DNA from: Nitrospira sp. UBA2082
GTDB lineage: Bacteria; Nitrospirota; Nitrospiria; Nitrospirales; Nitrospiraceae
DNA: 47,455 nucleotides
Reading direction: 5' to 3'
Assembly (NCBI GenBank): GCA_002331335.1
Contig: DCZO01000016.1
Span: forward strand, 203,360 to 250,814
Positions 15,037 through 22,356 of this stretch are shown piece after piece. A program made the position numbers and the translations under genes. Each line of letters begins with the position of its first letter. The first letter of the stretch is position 1. The notes under the pieces were generated by a model. That model worked only from the letters and a program-made list of their open reading frames with translations, ran no database searches and had not been told where the DNA came from.

Positions 15037-17566
15037 GGCGATCGAGGAGATCCTCGCACCCAAGCCGGAAGCACGGCTGCGCATCTACGCCTACTCTATC
15101 AACGATAAGGCTCATGCAGGCCTTCTCAAGGTGGGCCAGACCACGCGCGACGTGAGGCATCGCGTCGCCGAGCAGCTCAAGACTGCTGCCATCAAGAACT
15201 ATACGATCGAACTCGACGAGCCTGCCGAGCGCGCCGACGGCAAGATCTTCACGGATCACGATGTTCGCACGGCGCTCGTCAAAAAGAACTTCGCGAATCC
15301 AGAGCTGGAATGGATGCGCTGCACGGTCAAGGACGTGAAGGCCGTCCTCACCGAGCTGCGCACGGGACAGCAGTTCACGGGCACTCATCACCAGACGTTC
15401 CCGATGCGCCGGGAACAGGCTGAGGCTGTCCAAAAAACTTTTGACTACTTCAATTCGATTTGGGCAGAGAATAAGAAAGCCGCTCCACGTTTTTTGTGGA
15501 ACGCAAAAATGCGCTTCGGCAAAACCTTCACTGCTTTTCAGCTCGCCAGGAAACTAAAGGCTAAGCGGATGCTGGTGATGACTTTCAAGCCTGCCGTCGC
15601 GGATGCCTGGCAGACGGACCTCGAATCCCACGTGGACTTCGACGGCTGGCGATTCCTCTCGCGCGACTCTGACGGTGACCCGACAAAAGTTTCGGGCACA
15701 ACGCCACTCGTCTATTTCGGTTCATTGCAGGACTTGCTGGGACGCGACAATGCCGGAAACATCAAGCCGAAAAACAAATGGATTCATAAGGTCAAGTGGG
15801 ACTTGGTTGTCTTCGACGAATACCATTTCGGTGCGTGGCGTGACTCGGCAAAGGAGCTTGTAGAAGGCGAGGAGGAAGCGATTGCAAGGAAGGAGGCGCA
15901 AATCGAAGACGCCAAACGGCTGAAAGAAAAGATTGCCGATTTGCAGGAGAAGCTGGAGAAAGAGTCCGAGTTCCTACCCGTCACCACCAAGGCTTACCTG
16001 TATCTGTCCGGCACACCATTCAAGGCGCTGGCCACGGGTGAGTTCATTGAGGAGCAAATCTTCAACTGGACGTATACCGACGAGCAACGTGCCAAGGAGG
16101 AGTTTGCCATAGAGAATCCCGGCAAATGGAACCCCTATGGTGCGCTGCCTCGGCTACACCTGTTCACATACCAGATGCCGGACGAACTTATCGCCATTGC
16201 CAGTGCCGGGGAGTTCGATGAGTTCGATCTCAACGAGTTTTTTACGGCGTCCGGTACGAACAAGAGTGCGCAGTTCAAGCACAAGAGCGATGTGCAAAAG
16301 TGGCTGGACATTATCCGAGGCTCGTACGCGCCGCGAGCGGCCGAGAGCCTCAAGACCGGCACGCGACCACCGTTCCCGTATTCGGACGCGACCTTGTTGC
16401 CGTATCTCCAGCACTCGTTCTGGTTTTTGCCGGACGTCGCGGCCTGTTACGCGATGGCAAACTTGCTGGCCGAGAGGCACAACACGTTCTGGCACGACTA
16501 TACCGTTGTCGTTGCTGCCGGGCCGTCGGCGGGCATCGGACTTGATGCGCTGCCGCCTGTGCGCAAGGCCATTGGGAGTGGATTTGAGACCAAGACCATC
16601 ACGCTCTCCTGCGGCAAGCTCACGACGGGTGTGACCGTGTCCCAGTGGTCTTCAATGTTGATGCTGCGGAATCTTACGTCCCCCGAGACCTACTTCCAGG
16701 CCGCGTTCCGCGTGCAATCGCCATGGTCGATCAAGAATCCCAATGGCGACAATCCGAACGAAGAGGAAATCCTTAAACCCGTCTGTTTTGTCTTTGACTT
16801 TGCCCCCACCCGTGCGCTGCGACAGATGTCCGAGTATGGGATCGGACTTTCCCCAGGCGATCCAAATCCTGAGAACGCCGTCAAAGATCTTGTGTCCTTC
16901 CTGCCCGTGCTGGCCTATGACGGCGCAAATATGACGCAGATTGATGCCGGCGGGATTCTTGATATCGCGATGGCAGGTACCTCGGCCACGCTTTTGGCTC
17001 GCAAATGGGAGTCTGCGCTGCTGGTGAACGTGGACAACGATACACTACGCCGCATCCTGAATAATCCCGAAGCAATGGCTGCCGTCGAGCGCATCGAGGG
17101 TTGGCGCTCGCTCGGCGATAACATTATCGAGACGATCGTCAATAAGAGCGAGAAGGTCAAAGAACTCAAGAACAAGGCCAAAGATCGGGACCTGACGGAG
17201 AAGCAGAAGAAGCAGCTCACCGAGGAGGAGAAGGAGTACAAGTCCAAGCGCAAGCTCGTTCAGGAGAAGCTGATTAAGTTTGCCACGCGCATTCCAGCGT
17301 TCATGTACTTGACCGACTTCCGCGAGAACACGCTGCAGGATGTCATTACCAAGCTCGAACCAGACTTGTTTCTGGCCGTTACCGGTTTGACGGTGAAGGA
17401 CTTCCACCTGCTTGTGCGCCTGAAGGTGTTCAATACCGAGCAGATGAACCAGGCTGTTTTCGCCTTCCGCCGCTACGAAGACGCCTCGCTCCGCTACACG
17501 GGAATCGAGAGCCACCCAGGACTGACACATTATGGACTCTACGACACCGTGGTAGCGAAGGAATGA
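15029..17566 (+). CDS. GIY-YIG-like nuclease/superfamily 2 helicase fusion
   Basis: An 845-residue protein. Residues 17-50 (IYAYSINDKAHAGLLKVGQT, then TRDVRHRVAEQL) resemble the GIY-YIG relatives T5orf172/MUG113. A helicase core follows: Walker A in NAKMRFGKT (159-167), DEYH at 263-266, SGTP at 327-330, and a motif VI-like FQAAFRVQSP late in the protein. A charged coiled coil rich in Lys and Glu spans about residues 700-755. Such proteins are the probable restriction subunit partnered with Eco57I-type methylases, translocating on DNA and cutting it. The start overlaps the methylase by 8 bases, so the two are probably made together. Confidence 0.85.
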   Translation: MSKAIEEILAPKPEARLRIYAYSINDKAHAGLLKVGQTTRDVRHRVAEQLKTAAIKNYTIELDEPAERADGKIFTDHDVRTALVKKNFANPELEWMRCTVKDVKAVLTELRTGQQFTGTHHQTFPMRREQAEAVQKTFDYFNSIWAENKKAAPRFLWNAKMRFGKTFTAFQLARKLKAKRMLVMTFKPAVADAWQTDLESHVDFDGWRFLSRDSDGDPTKVSGTTPLVYFGSLQDLLGRDNAGNIKPKNKWIHKVKWDLVVFDEYHFGAWRDSAKELVEGEEEAIARKEAQIEDAKRLKEKIADLQEKLEKESEFLPVTTKAYLYLSGTPFKALATGEFIEEQIFNWTYTDEQRAKEEFAIENPGKWNPYGALPRLHLFTYQMPDELIAIASAGEFDEFDLNEFFTASGTNKSAQFKHKSDVQKWLDIIRGSYAPRAAESLKTGTRPPFPYSDATLLPYLQHSFWFLPDVAACYAMANLLAERHNTFWHDYTVVVAAGPSAGIGLDALPPVRKAIGSGFETKTITLSCGKLTTGVTVSQWSSMLMLRNLTSPETYFQAAFRVQSPWSIKNPNGDNPNEEEILKPVCFVFDFAPTRALRQMSEYGIGLSPGDPNPENAVKDLVSFLPVLAYDGANMTQIDAGGILDIAMAGTSATLLARKWESALLVNVDNDTLRRILNNPEAMAAVERIEGWRSLGDNIIETIVNKSEKVKELKNKAKDRDLTEKQKKQLTEEEKEYKSKRKLVQEKLIKFATRIPAFMYLTDFRENTLQDVITKLEPDLFLAVTGLTVKDFHLLVRLKVFNTEQMNQAVFAFRRYEDASLRYTGIESHPGLTHYGLYDTVVAKE

Positions 17567-17626
17567 AGGGGTAGTAACTGCAGAAAGCGGAGCAATGTCC
17601 CGATATCGGCTCGGCAGGTAGGAATC

Positions 17627-17734
17627 ATGGTCAAACGCGAATTCGCCGTCGAAGCCAACCTCACCCGCGCCGACCGCCTACGGCAAGCGGTACTGAATAA
17701 GGCATTTGTGGGAACACTGATTACTGACACATGA
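17627..17734 (+). pseudogene. C-terminal remnant of a type I restriction specificity subunit
   Basis: An open stretch of 35 codons reading VEANLTRADRLRQAVLNKAF and ending ITDT. Tails of HsdS proteins end with a very similar helix (EANL.RA.RLRQ.VL..AF.G.L). Only this tail remains; no target recognition domain or hsdM/hsdR is present. Its TGA overlaps the ATG of the next gene by 4 bases, so the two were probably once neighbours in another restriction locus. Confidence 0.65.
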
Positions 17735-18138
17735 GCAGTCCGTACCAACGAGAATTTGACGGTTTTGGAACTCTTCTCTCAGCATGGAAGGGTGCTTACG
17801 TGTGTGCGGTGCACTCGTATGTGGGGGTGAAAACCACAGAGGGCTCTCGCTTGTTGTATGGCCGGGTGCTCTTGGAGCCCAGTCTCATTGGAATCAACGA
17901 ATCGCCATTCAGGTTTGCAACGGAGCATATTGTCGCAGGTCGCTTCGTAAAGACAGCAGCAGTCGATATCGCCGCCTTGATCGTGAAAGCTAAAGCGGGG
18001 GAAATGGATGGCCTTGACGATGTTGTTTCGCTCGCTGCCGAGACCTCAGGGTCTTTCTCAGCTTACTTCGCTCCGATCAAATATAAAAGAGGGTCAGGTC
18101 TTGCAATCAAACAGAGGAAGAAAGTGGGGGCATTCTGA
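17731..18138 (+). CDS. Hypothetical protein downstream of HsdS remnant
   Basis: A 135-residue product that is not recognised. It has no signal peptide or membrane segment. Segments such as GSRLLYGRVLLEPSLIG, and later AETSGSFSAYFAPIKYKRG, look like ordinary folded protein. The last dozen residues (AIKQRKKVGAF) are read from repeat-like DNA containing GGGGGCATTCTGA, so the C terminus may be truncated and replaced. ATG at 17731 overlaps the HsdS remnant's stop as ATGA. Genes of unknown function beside type I specificity genes are common, but no function is proposed here. Confidence 0.55.
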   Translation: MSSPYQREFDGFGTLLSAWKGAYVCAVHSYVGVKTTEGSRLLYGRVLLEPSLIGINESPFRFATEHIVAGRFVKTAAVDIAALIVKAKAGEMDGLDDVVSLAAETSGSFSAYFAPIKYKRGSGLAIKQRKKVGAF

Positions 18139-18296
18139 ATTTCCTCGCGAGCGGCGATCCGGTGCCTTCGTTATCCTCTTCCTCCCGCCGTTCAGACTCC
18201 TCAACCAAGCTGCTTGAAAAAGTCGAATGTCCCGGGTTCGTCTTCTAAAACTGTTTCTGACTTCCAGATTGTCTAGGCACTGCGGAGACAATTGTG

Positions 18297-18385
18297 CGAA
18301 GGCAATGGAAGGCAATGGGGTCTGGCTTTGCTCTCTTGATTATAGGAAAGTAGGGGGGCAGATCTTGTGCCGTGCATTGCCTTCG
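18297..18385. repeat. Inverted repeat in the 18139-18484 gap
   Basis: A perfect 11-bp inverted repeat: cgaaggcaatg at 18297-18307 and cattgccttcg at 18375-18385. The arms, the nearby (G)GCAGATCTTG and the GGGTCAGGTCTTG string at 18091-18103 resemble sequence around REP-associated (RAYT) transposases, but no transposase gene is present. The rest of the 346-base gap shows no gene. Confidence 0.55.
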
Positions 18386-18406
18386 ATCAGAAGAAGCCAA
18401 TGCGCC
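18359..18406 (+). repeat. 48-base repeat, copy 1 (upstream region of DUF429)
   Basis: Matches 24539-24586 at 46 of 48 bases. In the second copy the sequence runs straight into a DUF429 5' fragment; here it breaks off after AATGCGCC and leads to the antitoxin gene at 18485. It is thus a truncated member of the DUF429 fragment set. Confidence 0.8.
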
Positions 18407-18484
18407 AACAGAGGACTTGGAATGGTGTCTTGGTTGTTTCCAGAGGGTGTTCAGACCATAATGTGGCCTAACAGGGAGGACGCG

Positions 18485-18685
18485 ATGTCGACAGCTGAGC
18501 GAATTTTCAAAGAAGCGCAGAAGCTTCCAGACACACTAGCGCAGGAAGTGCTGGATTTCATCGAGTACATTGAGATCAAACATGGTTTGAGAGACCGGCT
18601 GACTGAAGAGTTGAAGCAGGCGCAGGAGCCGGCCATGCGTCATGTATGGGACAACCAGGACGACGAGGTCTGGAATGGCGTGTAA
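18485..18685 (+). CDS. DUF2281-like antitoxin
   Basis: A 66-residue product with the DUF2281-like pattern AQKLPDTLAQEVLDFIEYIE followed by a charged linker and a C-terminal WDNQDDEVWNGV tail that probably wraps the toxin. ATG at 18485 has AGGGAGGA upstream; extending to 18227 would read repeat DNA. It overlaps the toxin gene by 11 bases. The pair lies between the 48-base repeat and the DUF429 fragment at 19055. Function as an antitoxin is inferred from pairing. Confidence 0.75.
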   Translation: MSTAERIFKEAQKLPDTLAQEVLDFIEYIEIKHGLRDRLTEELKQAQEPAMRHVWDNQDDEVWNGV

Positions 18686-19013
18686 GCCCGGCGACCTGGT
18701 CCTGATTCCGTTTCCCTACTCCGATCTCCAGTCTACCAAGAAACGGCCCGTCCTAGTCTTGACCACTCCGGATCGACATGCCGACTTTATCGGGTTGGCC
18801 ATCACTTCGGTCGAACAACGGAATGCCGCCCTCCAAATCGGGCCGATGCACTTGGTGCAAGGCGCACTTCCCAAACCCTGTTGGATCAGATTCGACAAAG
18901 TCTTTACCCTTTCCGAAAGCAGCATTGTCAAAACCTTCGGCGCAGTCTCGCCACAAACCATCCAAGCCGTGCTGCAGGGACTCTGCTCCGTCGTCGGCTA
19001 TGCCCGCAAGTGA
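18675..19013 (+). CDS. PemK/MazF-like endoribonuclease toxin
   Basis: A 112-residue protein of the PemK/MazF fold. The start MACKPGDLVLIPFPYSD holds the family's GD.V...FP.SD signature, followed by KKRPVLVLT and a later KPCWIRFDKVFTLSES strand region. Such toxins cut mRNA at short sequences. ATG at 18675 lies within the antitoxin's end, an arrangement that couples translation. An alternative start at 18642 would deepen the overlap and is not needed. The gene looks intact. Confidence 0.82.
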   Translation: MACKPGDLVLIPFPYSDLQSTKKRPVLVLTTPDRHADFIGLAITSVEQRNAALQIGPMHLVQGALPKPCWIRFDKVFTLSESSIVKTFGAVSPQTIQAVLQGLCSVVGYARK

Positions 19014-19054
19014 TTCGGGGGAAACTGAACTTGTCGCGCGAAGAAGACAATAGA

Positions 19055-19147
19055 CCTGGCATCTTTTCTTGTTCTTGAGTCGCTATGACTCACCACGAGC
19101 CTGGATCCCTCGTCGTCGGTGTGGATGTCGGCGGGCTCAAGAAGGGA
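19055..19147 (+). pseudogene. DUF429 5' fragment (copy A)
   Basis: Carries the shared leader CATCTTTTCTTGTTCTTGAG, an ATG at 19085 and about 21 codons (PGSLVVGVDVGGLKKG) that match the start of the full gene at 22357. Homology stops at GAAGGGAGGA, before the second Asp motif. What follows (19148-19275) encodes nothing recognisable and leads to darT. Confidence 0.8.
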
Positions 19148-19275
19148 GGAGAAAAATGTGCCACGAACCAACATGGGCAAAATTCCTAGTAAAGTCATCA
19201 ATCACTACGGTGACGAAGTGCTGAAGGTGTTTGAGGTATCCTGAGGGACCTGTGTGAAAGAGCCGAGGATCATGA

Positions 19276-19866
19276 GTGAACCGGTCTGACGTTGTCGAAC
19301 TGCACTACATTGCGCCCATTGAAAATGTTCCGTCTATTATGGAGCATGGTATCCTTTCAAATCGCCGCGCTGCCCAGGTTCCGCATCGCTCTGTGGCCAT
19401 GCAGGAAATCCAAGAAAGACGACAAGATAAACAAATTCCAAACGCACGTCCGTTACACGAATATGTCAATCTGTACCTTGACGCCCACAATCCCATGCTC
19501 AGTAAGTGTCGAGCTCACAATGACTGCATCTGCGTGCTGAGAGTGGATCATGCCGTCATTGATATGCCCGGGGTCATTGTCACGGACAAAAACGCCGCGA
19601 AAGACTACGTTCGCTTTTACACTGTGCGAGAAGGTCTGCAAGCACTGAATAAAGATTTGGTCTTTGCTCGATTCTGGCTTAACCGGGATGATCCGTTCGA
19701 CGAACAATACCGTCGTGGAGTCAAGTGTGCTGAGGTGCTAGTGCCTGATGCCGTTGATGCAGGTCGAATTGTCGGTGCTTACGTGGCGAATCAGCGAGCG
19801 TTAGCGGCGTTCGAGGCATTGGGGACTCGATTACCAGTGACGATTAACGATAGTATGTTCTTCTAG
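19276..19866 (+). CDS. darT: DarT DNA ADP-ribosyltransferase toxin
   Basis: A 196-residue DarT (DUF4433) protein. The family modifies thymidine in single-stranded DNA using NAD and blocks replication. Visible signatures: LHYIAPIENVPSIMEHGILS at 9-28, HEYVNLYLDAHNPML (61-75), the strand VIVTDKNAA, and CAEVLVPDAV, whose Glu153 fits the catalytic glutamate. The GTG at 19276 is used because the nearby ATG at 19272 runs into a stop within six codons. darG follows after 10 bases, so this is a two-gene system with an intact toxin. Confidence 0.92.
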   Translation: MNRSDVVELHYIAPIENVPSIMEHGILSNRRAAQVPHRSVAMQEIQERRQDKQIPNARPLHEYVNLYLDAHNPMLSKCRAHNDCICVLRVDHAVIDMPGVIVTDKNAAKDYVRFYTVREGLQALNKDLVFARFWLNRDDPFDEQYRRGVKCAEVLVPDAVDAGRIVGAYVANQRALAAFEALGTRLPVTINDSMFF

Positions 19867-19876
19867 TAGGCCCGTT

Positions 19877-21001
19877 ATGAGAATTCTCGTCGGAGACATA
19901 CTGAAGTCGAAGGCACAGACACTGATCAATACGGTCAATTGCGTCGGTGTCATGGGCAAAGGAATCGCTCTGGAGTTCAAGAGCCGATTCCCGGATATGT
20001 ACGATGACTATGTTCAGCGATGCGAACGAGGAGAGGTCAGGCCAGGCGTTCCCTACCTCTATAAAACGCTGTTCCCTCCTCAGATCATCAATTTCCCAAC
20101 GAAGGATCATTGGAAATCGATCTCCAAGGTCGGTGACATTGAGCGTGGGCTCAATCATCTTGTGGAGCACTATAAAGAATGGGGCGTGACGTCATTAGCA
20201 ATCCCTCCGCTCGGATGCGGCAATGGGCAATTGGAATGGCGGGTAGTTGGCCCGTTGATCTATCGGTATGTGAAGGATCTGCCGATTGCCGTCGAGATGT
20301 ATGCTCCTTATGGCGCGCACCCGAAAGAACTCTCGGAGGAGTTCCTCGCACAGGCAGGTGATCAACAACCTGAATCCGCTTCACGGAATGGCCAGTCTGC
20401 GCTGAATCCGGCTTGGGTGGGGTTGGTTGAAATTCTCGCTCGTATTGAGCAGCAGCCTTACCATTGGCCGGTTGGACGAACACTCTTTCAGAAGATTGCC
20501 TACGTTGCTACCAATGAAGGGTTGCCGACTGGTTTGCAGTATCAGCGAGGTAGCTTTGGGCCGTTCTCCGGCGAATTGAAAGACTTGGAAGCCAAGCTTG
20601 TCAATAATGGCTTGCTGCAAGAAGAACGACGGGGAAAGATGTTCATGGTCACAGTTGGTCCAAACTTTAACCGCATTCGGCAGAAGTACATTACGCACTT
20701 TGGTCAATGGGATCAGATTTTTGAGAAGACGGCGGATCTTTTCGCTAGGGTCAACACGGACCAAGCAGAAATCATTGCCACCGTACTATTTGCGACTCGT
20801 GAACTCGTCGATGAAGAGCACGAAGTGCCATCCGAGTCTAAGGTTCTAGAGGCTGTCATGCATTGGAAACAGAAACGACGACCAGCTCTTGATCGGGATA
20901 CGGTTGCCTCAACAATCCGTAATCTTGCAACCCTGCGATGGCTAGCCGTAAAGGCTGATCCCAACCTCCCTGTGTCTCAAGAAGAAGCAATTCTTGCTTA
21001 A
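19877..21001 (+). CDS. darG: DarG macrodomain antitoxin
   Basis: A 374-residue antitoxin. The N-terminal macrodomain (about residues 1-150) has NTVNCVGVMGKGIALEF and PPLGCGNGQLEW, the ADP-ribose-binding loops that remove the mark from DNA. The rest, from about residue 170, is a helical C-terminal region (RTLFQKIAYVATNEG, then QRGSFGPFSGELKDLE) that in longer DarG proteins contacts DarT directly; it also faintly recalls DUF4065-like antitoxin domains. The length fits the longer DarG class. It is co-directional with darT. The following 346 bases hold only fragments. Confidence 0.92.
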   Translation: MRILVGDILKSKAQTLINTVNCVGVMGKGIALEFKSRFPDMYDDYVQRCERGEVRPGVPYLYKTLFPPQIINFPTKDHWKSISKVGDIERGLNHLVEHYKEWGVTSLAIPPLGCGNGQLEWRVVGPLIYRYVKDLPIAVEMYAPYGAHPKELSEEFLAQAGDQQPESASRNGQSALNPAWVGLVEILARIEQQPYHWPVGRTLFQKIAYVATNEGLPTGLQYQRGSFGPFSGELKDLEAKLVNNGLLQEERRGKMFMVTVGPNFNRIRQKYITHFGQWDQIFEKTADLFARVNTDQAEIIATVLFATRELVDEEHEVPSESKVLEAVMHWKQKRRPALDRDTVASTIRNLATLRWLAVKADPNLPVSQEEAILA

Positions 21002-21039
21002 GCAGCAGAACAATAGGGTTGGATTGTGAATCCAGCGAA

Positions 21040-21070
21040 AGAAGAAAATGTACCGGGAGTGTTTTCTTGC
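21040..21070 (+). repeat. DUF429 leader fragment (copy F)
   Basis: The string GAAGAAAATGTACCGGGAGT followed by GTTTTCTTG matches the region just upstream of the full DUF429 gene and the 24575 copy. Nothing of the coding region remains; the sequence leads into an IS110 remnant. Confidence 0.6.
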
Positions 21071-21113
21071 CCGCGACAGTATGAAGAAGAAGGGCCGGCA
21101 ACTGTCTTAACAA

Positions 21114-21232
21114 TCAAGCGGGCTGAATGACGGTCACCCGCCACGGCGTTCTGTTTTTCACCATCACATTGAGAATCGTGCGCAGCTTTCGGATGCACGC
21201 TGTCACCGCCAGCTTCTTCGCCTTCCCCGCCT
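21114..21232 (-). pseudogene. IS110-family transposase C-terminal remnant
   Basis: Read on the minus strand, the last 38 or so codons give AGKAKKLAVTACIRKLRTIL, then NVMVKNRTPWR, and a stop at 21114-21116. This is the typical tail of IS110-type DEDD transposases. The upstream part of the gene is missing; the junction is at about 21232, next to a GGGTCAGG string. 21233-21347 shows no gene. Confidence 0.75.
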
Positions 21233-21347
21233 GACCCTATTCGCTGTTTGCTTGTTGCGTGGCCTCCACGAGCGGCAACCAACCGACCGGTTAGCACCCA
21301 TGCGGTTCCGCTGAGCCGGCGTCCGTCCTTCCGTGATATAGTATTTC

Positions 21348-21554
21348 ATGAGCTCCCGTTTGATTCTCTTCTATGTGTTCTTCCTTGCCACACTGTCCTC
21401 CTGCGCGAAGAGCATTGATGAGCCGGCGCGAATCGCTCCCTATTGCAAATATAAACTGGTCGGAGGGTTGCACGGGTGGTGTCTTGATCCAAAGCTGAAG
21501 GCTTCCTGTGAATGTCCGCCTGCTTCTGATTTGAAACAGCCGGCTCAAGAGTGA
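21348..21554 (+). CDS. Small putative lipoprotein
   Basis: A 68-residue product with a hydrophobic N terminus (LILFYVFFLATLSSC) in which LSSC at residues 16-19 fits a lipobox, so Cys19 would be lipidated. The mature part is about 50 residues and contains four more cysteines (APYCKYK, HGWCLD, then SCEC). It is not recognised. No strong ribosome site is seen. It lies in a region of fragments, so it may be a remnant; confidence is moderate. Confidence 0.5.
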   Translation: MSSRLILFYVFFLATLSSCAKSIDEPARIAPYCKYKLVGGLHGWCLDPKLKASCECPPASDLKQPAQE

Positions 21555-21600
21555 AAACCTCGAGGGGGGAAAGAACGGGGACATTCTGACTTATTGGGAG

Positions 21601-21717
21601 ATGAGGGTGCCTGGTGCCAAAATCACTCAGATCGCTGCCGACCTCGATTCCGCTCGCGAACAGTTCCGGCTGATTGCAAACGATTTGAGTCCTGCTAATC
21701 GAGAGCAGGGAATGTGA
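21601..21717 (+). CDS. Possible 38-residue peptide upstream of toxin
   Basis: A short reading frame (ATG 21601, TGA 21715-21717) ending 4 bases before the next gene. The product is charged and probably helical (QIAADLDSAREQFRLIAND). TTGGGAG lies just before the ATG. It could be a real small gene or the tail of a lost one. The upstream 21555-21600 stretch carries a GGGGACATTCTGAC string like that near 18125. Confidence 0.35.
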   Translation: MRVPGAKITQIAADLDSAREQFRLIANDLSPANREQGM

Positions 21718-21721
21718 ACGT

Positions 21722-22032
21722 ATGAAGATTGTCCGTTCCATTGCAGGTGTCCCCATTCGCCTGACAGCCGAGCGGCTAGACCATATTGCCAGGCGACACC
21801 CCGAAATGGCCGATCAGGAAGAGAAAATCCTCGAGACCATCACTTCTCCCGATTGTGTCCAAGAAGGCGACAGTGGCACCTCGATTGCGGTAAAGTCTTA
21901 TCCAAAGACGCCGGTATCTCAGAAGTCTTGCGCCGTGGTGTATAGGAACTGAGCGAGAGCGATGGATTTGTTGTCACCGCGTATTTCACCAGTCGGCCTG
22001 CAAGCTGGAGGAGGATGGTATGGAAGCGGTAA
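21722..22032 (+). pseudogene. Small toxin-like protein, frameshifted
   Basis: The first frame reads VPIRLTAERLDHIARRHPEM and on to SQKSCAVVYRN, then stops. A shift near AGGAACTG (about 21946) continues as LSESDGFVVTAYFTSRPAS and RRMVWKR, ending at 22032. Restoring one G (AGGGAACTG) joins the two into a protein of about 103 residues. The pattern LT.ER..HI..RHPEM with a terminal VVYRE.SE.DGFV.TAYFT matches small RelE/PBECR-like nucleases found beside DUF2283 genes. Start ATG 21722 follows the 38-codon frame. This is the second broken toxin in the island. Confidence 0.7.
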
Positions 22033-22259
22033 AGGTGTTCGAGAAAAAAGATGCCCCCCTCGATTGGGAATATGATGACGAGGCAGACACCTTATACTTA
22101 AGCTTCGGGAAGCCGAAGGCGGCCACTGGTCTCGACATCGGCGAGGGTATGATCGTCCGGTTTGATGAACAGGCTCAAGAAGTGGTGGGGTTGACAATCG
22201 TGGGGGTCGGTCGGCGATTGGAAGAGTACGTCAAAACAAAAGGAACCGGGAAAGTCTGA
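22020..22259 (+). CDS. DUF2283 family protein, likely antitoxin
   Basis: A 79-residue DUF2283 protein. The signature DWEYDDEADTLYLSFGKPK and DIGEGMIVRFDEQAQEVVGL is complete. DUF2283 proteins commonly follow small toxin genes; the function of the domain is not firmly known. ATG at 22020 lies inside the end of the broken toxin (overlap of 13 bases in the restored frame), with GGAGGA just upstream. It appears intact although its partner is frameshifted. Confidence 0.85.
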   Translation: MEAVKVFEKKDAPLDWEYDDEADTLYLSFGKPKAATGLDIGEGMIVRFDEQAQEVVGLTIVGVGRRLEEYVKTKGTGKV

Positions 22260-22356
22260 TCCTCGCAACTCAACCTGGGCCCCTGAATTCTCACTCCAGA
22301 TACAACACCAGAGACCAGGAAAGGTACCGGGAGTCTTTTCTTGTTCTTAAATCGGT

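Noticed and set aside
18297..18406. CRISPR-like repeat in the TA zone
   Set aside because: Repeats here are few, unevenly spaced and separated by genes, with no regular spacers or cas genes. No CRISPR array is present in the window.
19173..19244. A 23-codon frame (MGKIPSKVINHYGDEVLKVF...) before darT
   Set aside because: Too short and not recognised. It could be a remnant, but nothing supports translation.
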